From contig DASUKM010000042.1 in the NCBI GenBank assembly GCA_036278735.1, forward strand, positions 1 through 64,000: a stretch of DNA of 64,000 nucleotides, written 5' to 3'. Each line of letters opens with the position of its first letter. The first letter of the stretch is position 1. The notes beneath the pieces were generated by a model, which was given only the letters and a program-made list of their open reading frames with translations, ran no database searches and was not told where the DNA came from. Source of the DNA: DASUKM01 sp036278735 (lineage in GTDB: Bacteria > Acidobacteriota > Vicinamibacteria > Vicinamibacterales > 2-12-FULL-66-21). Positions 18,727 through 26,395 of the stretch are shown here, one piece after another. A program made the position numbers and the translations under genes.

Positions 18727-18786
18727 GGCCGCATTCTACGCTCCGGGGCGCAGCACGGCAGCCCGATCGGCATCGATTGCCCTGTA

Positions 18787-20661
18787 TCAGGCCATGGCCA
18801 GCTGCCGCACGGCGCGATCCGCCTCCCGGATGGAATTGCGATGATCCGCGGCGCCCGCGAGATCGGTGTTCGCGAACGCGATCCGGCCGAACGGCGCGTC
18901 GCGCAGCACGGCGCGCGGCGCGGGGCGGCCGTTGCTGCCAAAGAAGAACCCGGGCTGCGGGTTGACGTAGGCGTGGCCCCAGCGGTTGAGGATGATCCCG
19001 GCGACGTCGCGACGCGGATCGAATCCGCCCGCCGCGAACATGTCGGCGAGCTGCTCGCGCAGCGTCCGCTCGTACTGCGCGAAGGTCGTGCCCAGCAGTT
19101 CGGCCCGGCCGAGGCTGACCTGTTCGCCGAGTGGCAGCCCCGGCCGCCCGAAGAGCACCTTGATGGTGAGCACAGTCGGCGAGTCCGGACCGAATGTGGG
19201 ATCGATCCCGTCCACCAGCGCCTGCCGGCGCACGGTGAAGGCGTCCCCCAGCCCACCGAACCAGCGGCACCCCGAGAGCCCCATCCGGTACAGGAACCGC
19301 CAGTTGCGGACCGCAACATTCGCCATCAGGCACGGCGATCGGTGGAACTGCGCATACGCCTCGCGATGCGCCGCCGGTAAATCGTGCACGACGTGCTTCG
19401 TCGTCCAGCTCCCGCCGGACATGACGACGCGGCGCGCCCTCACGCGGTAAAGGCGCGAGTCCTTGACGTACGTGACGTTCACGTGCGACGCGCGCGCAGG
19501 GTCGTCATCGTGTGCCACGCGAACGACCGTCGCGCCCAGGCGGATACGGGTGCGCGCTCCGGCTCGATCCAGCGCTGCGAAGCGCACGGGATTGCGCCAC
19601 ACCGCATCTACCGTGCGCGGGCCGGCGAATGCCTCGGGGACGAGCGTTTTGACCATGAGACGCGCGAAGCCGGTATTCCCATCCGGGAACATCTGCACGT
19701 CGTCGCTGTCCTCGGGAAACTGGGTCTCGATGGCGCACCAGCAGTACGCCGACAGGACGTCCGGTCCGATGCCGTAGCCGCTCCCCTCCGTGAACAGGAA
19801 CCGGCGCACGGTCTCGCGGCTGATGTGATACCGCGCCATGAGGAAGTCCTCGTACGTGACGCCATCCAGCGTGCGCGCGGCCGCGTCGCCGTCCACCCGC
19901 GGACGCGAAAAGACGGTCTCGTCTGCGGGCAGTTGAGTGCGCAGCAGCTCCGCCTTCGTGGCGTCGTCGATCGGCGCCCCTTCGAGCCGGCGTCGCCAGG
20001 GGTCCATCACCCACACGCCTTTGCGGCCCGTGAACTGCGGGCCGAACCAGAAGCCGTAGTCTCGCGGCGTGTCGTAGGGATCGTGCGCCAGCGGCATCGG
20101 CGTTTCGGGGCCGCGCCAGCGCTGGTACTCGAAGGTCCGGCGATCCATCCCGATCAGATCGTAGAAGCGATCGGTGTACCCGCCTTTTCCCGGAACGAGG
20201 AAGATGGCCGAGCCCTGATGGACGGCGAGACGGTGGCCGTCGACGATGAACTCGTTGCGCTTGGCCTCGCCGCCGAACATCGGGTGATTCTCGAGCACGA
20301 GACACCGCCCGCCATCGTTCCGCTGGAAGAACAGCGCCGCGGCCAGGCCGCTGATGCCGCCGCCCACGACGACGAGATCGTAGGTCTCGCGCGTGTCGAG
20401 GGCGTTCGCCGCGACCGCTTCGAAGCCTCCGTCGCGCATGGCGTGGCCGTCGCTCATCACGCGCCACGTGTTCCCGTTCGAGCGGGCGTAGTCCCCCACG
20501 CCGCCGTACCCGTCGAAATCCTCAGCCGGTGAAGCGGCGGGGGTCCGCGCGCGATCGCCGGAGCGCACGAACAGTCCCGCGGCCGCGACCAGCGTGCCGT
20601 TCACGAAATCGCGCCGCGTGATCGGCGCGTTCACGCCGAGTCGATCGTCCTGAGAGGCCAT
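18787..20661 (-). CDS. Tat-exported FAD-dependent oxidoreductase, spermidine dehydrogenase-like
   Basis: A 624-aa protein. The N-terminus PITRRDFVNGTLVAAAGLFV is a twin-arginine signal. The Rossmann FAD motif VVVGGGISGLAAALFF lies at about 95-110, followed by VLENHPMFGGEAKRNEF. The body resembles the flavin amine oxidase/spermidine dehydrogenase group (FTEGSGYGIGPDVLSAYCWC, then a late ATTF-like region FAQYERTLREQLADMFAAGG and HAYVNPQPGFFFGSNGR). Probably a periplasmic amine or related oxidase. The substrate is not certain. The gene diverges from the M20 peptidase gene (20794). Confidence 0.8.
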   Translation of the reverse strand: MASQDDRLGVNAPITRRDFVNGTLVAAAGLFVRSGDRARTPAASPAEDFDGYGGVGDYARSNGNTWRVMSDGHAMRDGGFEAVAANALDTRETYDLVVVGGGISGLAAALFFQRNDGGRCLVLENHPMFGGEAKRNEFIVDGHRLAVHQGSAIFLVPGKGGYTDRFYDLIGMDRRTFEYQRWRGPETPMPLAHDPYDTPRDYGFWFGPQFTGRKGVWVMDPWRRRLEGAPIDDATKAELLRTQLPADETVFSRPRVDGDAAARTLDGVTYEDFLMARYHISRETVRRFLFTEGSGYGIGPDVLSAYCWCAIETQFPEDSDDVQMFPDGNTGFARLMVKTLVPEAFAGPRTVDAVWRNPVRFAALDRAGARTRIRLGATVVRVAHDDDPARASHVNVTYVKDSRLYRVRARRVVMSGGSWTTKHVVHDLPAAHREAYAQFHRSPCLMANVAVRNWRFLYRMGLSGCRWFGGLGDAFTVRRQALVDGIDPTFGPDSPTVLTIKVLFGRPGLPLGEQVSLGRAELLGTTFAQYERTLREQLADMFAAGGFDPRRDVAGIILNRWGHAYVNPQPGFFFGSNGRPAPRAVLRDAPFGRIAFANTDLAGAADHRNSIREADRAVRQLAMA

Positions 20662-20793
20662 GGCAACGGGCCGTCCGTGTCCATCGGGGCAGCGGGACGA
20701 ATGATACGCCGAACGTCAGCGGCGGCGGCCTCAGGGGTGGCGCGTCCCGGATGGCGGTTGCGCCGAGCGCCGGACTTCGCAGAGTATCTGCCC

Positions 20794-22233
20794 ATGCCGA
20801 AGTGTGCTGCCGTCCGCCTCTCTGCCCTACGCCGTCTCGCCGTCTGCCTCGCCGCCGTCTGCACCGCCGCGACCGCGCTTCCAGCCGCGCAGCAGCCACC
20901 AGACATGCGGCAACTGCAAGACGAAGCCGTCTCGCGCGTCGAGCAATACGTCAAGATCGATACGACCAACCCGCCGGGGCACGAGGATCGCGCCATGCAG
21001 TTCTTCGCCGATATCTTCACGAAGGAGGGCATTCCCTTCCACACCGGGCTCTCGGCGCCGGGCCGCGGCAACATCTGGGCGCGGCTCGAAGGCGGATCGC
21101 AGCCTGCCCTGCTCCTCCTCAGCCACATGGACGTCGTCCCGGCGGATCGAAGGTTCTGGACCGTGGATCCGTTCGCAGCCACGGTGAAGGATGGCTATCT
21201 CTGGGGACGCGGCACGCTCGACACGAAGACGCTGGGGATCGTGGAGCTCGAGGCGTTTTTGGCGCTGCACCGCGCGCACGTGCCCCTCGACCGCGACGTC
21301 GTCTTCATGGCCACCGCCGACGAGGAAGCGGGCGCGGCGTACGGAGCGGGCTGGGTCGTCGAGCATCACCCGGAGGCGTTCAAGGGGGTCGGCTTCGTCC
21401 TCAATGAAGGCGGAGGCGGGTCGGTCGAAGCGGGGCGCCAGCAGTTCGGGATCGAGGTCACGCAGAAGGTGCCGTACTGGTTCAAGCTGACGGCGACGGG
21501 GGTCCCGAGGCACGGATCGGAGCCGCCGATTGCCTCGTCGGTCAACCGCCTGATCCGCGCGCTGTACCGGCTGCAGACGTACGAGTTCGCGCCGCGGATC
21601 GTGCCGGCGGTCGACACCTACTTCAAGGGGCTCGCCCCGACGGCCGCGCCGCAGTGGAAGGGGGCGTTCGCCGACATGACCGCCACCGTGCAGAAGCCCG
21701 AGATGCTGCTCCGGCTGCAGTCGGAATATCCGGAGCTGGCGGCACTCACGCGGAACACGTGCTCGATCACGATGCTCAACGGCAGCGCCAAGGTCAACGT
21801 GATTCCGCCCGAAGCGGGCGCCGAGCTGGACTGTCGTCTCCTGCCGGATCAGGACATCCCGGCGTTCAAGCAGGAGCTGGCCAACGCGCTGAACGATCCG
21901 GGCATCAGGATCGAGCAGTTGCTCGGGTTCACGCCCGCGGTGTCGTCCACCGACACGCTGCTGTATCGCACGATCGTGTCGGTCACGAAACAGCACTACC
22001 CCGAGGCGGCCATCGTTCCCGCGGTCTCGACGGGGTTCACCGACAGCCATTACTTCCGCGATCGCGGGATTGCGTCGTACGGCTACGCGCCGTTCCTGAT
22101 CCCGGAGGCGGACGAGTCCGGCGTGCACGGCAACGACGAGCGCATCTCGATCGAGAACGTGCGCACCGGGACTCAGATGATGTACGAGATCGTGAACGCG
22201 ATGGTGACGTCCGACCTTCGATCTCCGAGATGA
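20794..22233 (+). CDS. Secreted M20-family metallopeptidase
   Basis: A 479-aa protein with a Sec signal (LSALRRLAVCLAAVCTAATA). Zinc-site residues of the M20 family are visible: H in LLLLSHMDVVPAD, the bridging D in WGRGTLDTKT, the catalytic E pair in FMATADEEAG, a later E in LNEGGGG and the final H in the C-terminal DESGVHGNDE. The central dimerisation domain carries PRHGSEPP. The enzyme is close to the PM20D1/carboxypeptidase Y-type branch and should cleave or form N-acyl amino acids or peptides outside the cytoplasm. I use the ATG at 20794, because the earlier in-frame start adds a non-signal segment. Confidence 0.9.
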   Translation: MPKCAAVRLSALRRLAVCLAAVCTAATALPAAQQPPDMRQLQDEAVSRVEQYVKIDTTNPPGHEDRAMQFFADIFTKEGIPFHTGLSAPGRGNIWARLEGGSQPALLLLSHMDVVPADRRFWTVDPFAATVKDGYLWGRGTLDTKTLGIVELEAFLALHRAHVPLDRDVVFMATADEEAGAAYGAGWVVEHHPEAFKGVGFVLNEGGGGSVEAGRQQFGIEVTQKVPYWFKLTATGVPRHGSEPPIASSVNRLIRALYRLQTYEFAPRIVPAVDTYFKGLAPTAAPQWKGAFADMTATVQKPEMLLRLQSEYPELAALTRNTCSITMLNGSAKVNVIPPEAGAELDCRLLPDQDIPAFKQELANALNDPGIRIEQLLGFTPAVSSTDTLLYRTIVSVTKQHYPEAAIVPAVSTGFTDSHYFRDRGIASYGYAPFLIPEADESGVHGNDERISIENVRTGTQMMYEIVNAMVTSDLRSPR

Positions 22234-22294
22234 CCGTGGGCGCACCCCGATCGAAAGCCTCTCCGTCGGCGCTTGCGGTCCGGCCGCTCGCGTT

Positions 22295-24004
22295 TCAGTA
22301 CGTCCACCAGGGGGTCGTCGTGCCCTCGGGCTTCTTGCGCAGCCCGTACTCGGCCATCTCCCGGACTCGATCCGCCGTGGTTCCCGGTCCGCTCCAGCAG
22401 TGCGGCTTCCGGTCGCCGTACATGAAGAAGCCTTCGTCGTGCGGGTTTTGCGTCGTCTTCATCCAGGCTTCGAGCGCGCGGACGTCCCGATTGAGGAAGA
22501 AGCTGTCCATGTCGCCCACGTAGACGTGCAGCTTGTCCACGAGCTTCGGACCGACAGTGGCCCAGTTGCGCTGCAGGTAATACAGCAGGTCGTAGTGGTC
22601 CTTCCAGTAGGCCGCGACGGACGTGTCGATGGCGCCCGTGCGTGAATCGACCAGCGGCTCGAAATAGCCGTCCGGGCCGATCGGTCCGAACACCGCCTGC
22701 CAGATGTCCTGCTGGCCCGTGCCCGAGCGGCCGTGCGTGCCGTTGACCAGTTCCATCCAGTAGCGCTGCTGCGCCGTCTGCCGGATCTCGCCGTCGACCT
22801 CGCGTGAATTGACCGTCGGCGTGCGTTGGAAGTCGCCAATCTGTTTATAGAACGCGTTCTCGTCCTTGTAGATGTTCACCCCCTCGACGTCGCTGAAGGT
22901 GACGGGATCGGGGCAGGCGGCCCAGGTGCCGCCGAAGAAGTCCGGATGGAAGATCTGGAGCGCCAGCGACTCCCAGCCGCCGGTGGATCCGCCGGTCAGC
23001 CACCGCGCCCAGGGCTCTTTGATCGCGCGATAGCGCTTCTCGATCTCGGGGATCAACTCCTTCATGATCGCGTCGCCGTAGGGTCCGACGTTGACCGAGT
23101 TCACGGCGTAGGAGTCGTCGAAATACGGCGTGGGGTGCTGAAGGGTGACGGCGATGATGCGCGGAAAGTCGTCCGCCATCCAGGCGTCGTGCAGGCTCTG
23201 CCCGCTGCTGCGCGCGCCCGTTCTGGGCCTTCGGTCGAATCCGAGCGGCGCCGCGGTGCTGAAGTGGCCCTGGATGTAGTCGACGGGGTAGCTGATCGTC
23301 GAGGTCTTGTAGTCGCGCGGCAGCAGCACCGTCGCCCCGAGATAGATCGGCCTTCCCCAGAACTTCGTCAGCGAGGGGCTCTTGAACTTGAACCGCTGCA
23401 CGAACTCGGTGTCCGGGATCGGCGGGATCGGCGGGATCGCCGTGTCCGCGGTGAGCGAGACGACGTTCTTCACCTTGGGATCGAGGTGGATGCGCTGCGG
23501 CGCGCCGTAGAGGTTGCCAGGGGAACGCACCCAGTTCTGCCCCTCCCACTGGTCGTCGTGCATCCAGACCGTGTGGCCGTCGGCCCGCTTGAACTCGGAG
23601 TAGACGTTCACGAACGGCTGCACCCAGTAGTCGCCGGCGGGCAGGTCGGCCATGTCGGCGACAGGCGTGCCCAGATCGGTGCCGTCGATCGTCGCTGCGG
23701 CACCTGGCGCGAGCCGTTCGACGTCGTGCCCGAAGAGCGGCGCGCCCACGCGCCCGACCTGGAGGCGCGGCTCGCGGCTGTTGTCGTGCGTGAGGATCAC
23801 GTACACGCGGCCGGTCAGCGGTTCGCCGCGGACCGACGGCGGCACGCGGATCTCGAAAGTGACCCTCGATCGGCCGGATGGCCACGGGAACAGCACGTTC
23901 GTCTGCGCCGCGATCGTCGTCGAGCCGAGCAGCGCGACGGCCAGCGCGGCGATCCTGCGCGAGAAACATCTCGAAGCGAGGCCCCTCATGTCCATGATCC
24001 TCAT
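22295..24004 (-). CDS. Secreted esterase (enterochelin-esterase-like alpha/beta hydrolase)
   Basis: A 569-aa protein. The signal peptide (CFSRRIAALAVALLGSTTIA) follows an ATG that overlaps the upstream stop codon as ATGA, so it is translationally coupled to the sugar dehydrogenase. An N-terminal beta domain (FEIRVPPSVRGEPLTGRVYV) precedes a PF00756-type esterase domain with nucleophile S340 (GGSTGGW), an acid in YVGDMDS and His in KPHCW. A paralogue with the same residues lies at 50409-52043. An IPPIPPIPD stretch in the middle comes from a 9-bp DNA repeat. Periplasmic; substrate unknown. Confidence 0.85.
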   Translation of the reverse strand: MRIMDMRGLASRCFSRRIAALAVALLGSTTIAAQTNVLFPWPSGRSRVTFEIRVPPSVRGEPLTGRVYVILTHDNSREPRLQVGRVGAPLFGHDVERLAPGAAATIDGTDLGTPVADMADLPAGDYWVQPFVNVYSEFKRADGHTVWMHDDQWEGQNWVRSPGNLYGAPQRIHLDPKVKNVVSLTADTAIPPIPPIPDTEFVQRFKFKSPSLTKFWGRPIYLGATVLLPRDYKTSTISYPVDYIQGHFSTAAPLGFDRRPRTGARSSGQSLHDAWMADDFPRIIAVTLQHPTPYFDDSYAVNSVNVGPYGDAIMKELIPEIEKRYRAIKEPWARWLTGGSTGGWESLALQIFHPDFFGGTWAACPDPVTFSDVEGVNIYKDENAFYKQIGDFQRTPTVNSREVDGEIRQTAQQRYWMELVNGTHGRSGTGQQDIWQAVFGPIGPDGYFEPLVDSRTGAIDTSVAAYWKDHYDLLYYLQRNWATVGPKLVDKLHVYVGDMDSFFLNRDVRALEAWMKTTQNPHDEGFFMYGDRKPHCWSGPGTTADRVREMAEYGLRKKPEGTTTPWWTY

Positions 24005-25251
24005 TTGGCGGGCGTCGGATTGGCCGGCTTCGGCGTCACATGGATGAGGGCGCCCGGGTTGGCGTCCTCCAGCAGCCACAGCGTGCCATCGGGCCCCTGT
24101 TCGACATCGCGGATGCGGCGGCCAACGTCCCACCGCTCGGCCAGCTTCGCACCCCCATGGCCGTCGAACACGACGCGATTGAGACTCTTCGATCCCAGAC
24201 CGCTGATGAAGCCGCTGCCGTTCCACTGCGGGAAGACCTTCGCGCTCGTGTAGAACATCAGGTTGCCCGGCGCGATGACCGGCACCCAGTACAGCACCGG
24301 CTTCACCAGATCGGGCCGGGTGTCCGGATTGGCAATCGGGACACCGTCGTAGTTCTGCCCATAAGAGACGAGCGGCCAGCCATAGTTCTTCCCCTTCTCG
24401 ATCAGGTTCAACTCGTCGCCCCCTCGCGGACCGTGCTCCACTTCCCAGAGTTCGCCGGCCGGCGAGAACGCCAATCCGTACGGTACACGGAATCCGGACG
24501 CCCACGTTTCCGCGGGTGTGAGGTTCCCGTCGGGAAACGTATAGGTGCTGACGACCTTCGCCGTCTTCGCGGCTTCGGTGTCGCGCGGCGGATCGATGAG
24601 CGGAATCGTCGCGGCGCCGGTCTTGCCCTCGTTCGGATTGCCGGGCGCGGGCTTGCCGTCGAGCGTCAGGCGCAGAATCTTGCCGGCGGGCCAATCCGGA
24701 TCCTGGGAGGGTGTGAAGCGCTGGCGATCACCCAGGCCGAGGAACAGGTACTGACCGTCTGGCGAGAAGGCCACCTGGGCGCCTTCCTGACCGCCCCTCC
24801 CCTTGGGCATCTGACGCCAGAGCACCTCGAAATGCTCCAGCCGCGCCGACGTGTCGGTGATGTTCAGCTTCCCGCGCCCGAGCGCCAGGCCGCCGCCGTA
24901 GTCGCCCGGCTCGACGTACGTGAGATAGATGGTGTGATCCGTCGCGTAGTGGGGCGACACGAACACCCCAAGCATGCCGTTCTGGCCCTCCCAGTACACG
25001 GCGGGCGTGCGGGAAAGCGGTCTGATCTTCTGGCCTTCCGCCGAGACCAACCACACCGGGCCCACCTTTTCAGTGATCAGCATCCGGCCGTCGGGCAGGA
25101 ACGCGATCCGCCACGGCAATTCGAACGTGCTCACCGTCGTCATGGTGAAGGGCAGGGTGGCCTCCGCTTTCCGGGTCCCCACATTCACCTGGGCCGTGAC
25201 CGCCGCCGATGCCAGCAGGATCAGCAACGCGGTCTTTGCGAAGCGCATCAT
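24001..25251 (-). CDS. PQQ-dependent sugar dehydrogenase (Asd/YliI family)
   Basis: A 416-aa protein with a signal peptide (MMRFAKTALLILLASAAVTA) and a six-bladed propeller of the glucose/sorbosone dehydrogenase type: LPWRIAFLPDGRMLITEK, GQNGMLGVFVSPHY, GQYLFLGLGDRQ, PYGLAFSPAGELWEVEHGPR then GGDELN, and KNYGWPLVSYGQNYDG. These are the usual PQQ- and calcium-contact segments of soluble aldose dehydrogenases. It oxidises sugars in the periplasm if PQQ is available. An AAGGAG box precedes the ATG at good distance. It is followed by the coupled esterase gene (ATGA overlap). Confidence 0.92.
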   Translation of the reverse strand: MMRFAKTALLILLASAAVTAQVNVGTRKAEATLPFTMTTVSTFELPWRIAFLPDGRMLITEKVGPVWLVSAEGQKIRPLSRTPAVYWEGQNGMLGVFVSPHYATDHTIYLTYVEPGDYGGGLALGRGKLNITDTSARLEHFEVLWRQMPKGRGGQEGAQVAFSPDGQYLFLGLGDRQRFTPSQDPDWPAGKILRLTLDGKPAPGNPNEGKTGAATIPLIDPPRDTEAAKTAKVVSTYTFPDGNLTPAETWASGFRVPYGLAFSPAGELWEVEHGPRGGDELNLIEKGKNYGWPLVSYGQNYDGVPIANPDTRPDLVKPVLYWVPVIAPGNLMFYTSAKVFPQWNGSGFISGLGSKSLNRVVFDGHGGAKLAERWDVGRRIRDVEQGPDGTLWLLEDANPGALIHVTPKPANPTPAK

Positions 25252-25584
25252 CGTGTCTCCTTGGCAAGCCCGCCGCCGCGTCCTGCTCTCGCCGCAGGGC
25301 TTCGGCAGCGGATTGCGCGGCGGCTTCTCGATCCGTCGAGGATACGCTGGGCGGGCCGGGCATGTCTACGCCTGGAGCGCGCAGCGCCGCGCCCCGCGAT
25401 GAGGACCGATGGCCTGATCGCCAGCCCATCCGGTGCCGCTTGAATACGGCGGTTTCGAATGCGCGATGGCGCGCGCCGCCTCCCAGGCGAACGCGGCGCG
25501 CTGTGGCGCGAAGCGCACGTCTCCCGATCCGCTCAGCCGTTCGCGCTTGAACATGGCCCCCCCTCTTGTGATGTGATCAACGAC
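25252..25584. other. Divergent intergenic region
   Basis: A 333-bp stretch between the divergent sugar dehydrogenase and cupin-fusion genes. It contains the minus-strand AAGGAG ribosome site next to 25251 and should hold two promoters. The overlapping short frames read as low-complexity shadows. No repeat or RNA gene is recognised. Confidence 0.4.
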
Positions 25585-26337
25585 ATGCGACGTGCTGCCC
25601 TCTGCCCCGCGGCTCTCATGTGCGCCCTGCTCGTTGCCGGTCCCGCGACCGCCCAGTCCCGGCGCGCCGCCCCTCCGGCGCGGCCGGCCCTGACGGTGCT
25701 CGTCACCGACATGCAGGGAACGCCGATGGCCGGCGTCGACGTGAGCGCCACCGGGCCGGCGAAGCGCGCGGGCACGACCGACGACAAGGGAACGCTCGTG
25801 CTGCGCAACGTCCCCGCGGGGGACTACCGGCTCCGGTTCGAGCACGAAGGGAACATCACGCTCGAACGGGACGTCACCGTCGAAAAGCGGGCGCTGAACG
25901 TCACAGCCGCGCTCGACGAAGCGCCCGAACCTGCCGCGCCGCCGCCCGCACCGGAACCGTCAGCCGCCCCGGCGCCGGCGCCGACGGGACCGCCGGCACA
26001 GCCCTCGTCGACGCCGATTCCCGACTACGTCGAACAGCACTACATCGGCAGCGCGCCGTCGATGACGTCGCGCGTGGGCTGCACGAGCACCGCGACGGCG
26101 AACATCCTGCAGATCCGCGATCCCCTGCCGCAGCACACGCATGCCGACGCCGACGAGATGCTCTACGTCGTCGCGGGGGAAGGGACCGAGCACGTCGCCG
26201 GCCGCACGGTCGACCTCGCGCCGGGAACGTTCGCCGTCGTGCCGCGGGGCACGGCGCACGCGCTGGCGCGGCGCGGCTCGCGGCCGTTGATCCTGCTGTC
26301 GATTCTGACGGGACCGCCGTGCGCCCCCGGGCAATAG
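25585..26337 (+). CDS. Secreted fusion of carboxypeptidase-regulatory-like and cupin domains
   Basis: A 250-aa protein. Signal peptide MRRAALCPAALMCALLVAGP, then a CarboxypepD_reg/CNA-B-like beta-sandwich (about 38-110: LTVLVTDMQGTPMAGVDVSA, DDKGTLVLRNVPAGDYRLRF). A Pro/Ala-rich linker (about 113-147) leads to a cupin barrel with metal-type ligands in LPQHTHADADEMLYVVAGEG and the second histidine motif VPRGTAHALAR. The cupin looks intact (His, His, Glu, His), so it may bind metal and act as a sensor or enzyme outside the cytoplasm. The combination is unusual and its function is unknown. The ATG at 25585 gives the clean signal peptide. Confidence 0.8.
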   Translation: MRRAALCPAALMCALLVAGPATAQSRRAAPPARPALTVLVTDMQGTPMAGVDVSATGPAKRAGTTDDKGTLVLRNVPAGDYRLRFEHEGNITLERDVTVEKRALNVTAALDEAPEPAAPPPAPEPSAAPAPAPTGPPAQPSSTPIPDYVEQHYIGSAPSMTSRVGCTSTATANILQIRDPLPQHTHADADEMLYVVAGEGTEHVAGRTVDLAPGTFAVVPRGTAHALARRGSRPLILLSILTGPPCAPGQ

Positions 26338-26395
26338 GGGCCCCGCCCGCGATCTATACTTCCTCTGCTCGGTTCGATCCTCGTTCCAACATCCC

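Noticed and set aside
22826..24253. 475-aa plus-strand ORF over the esterase gene
   Set aside because: Antisense to the esterase, which has an active-site Ser and His and a signal peptide.
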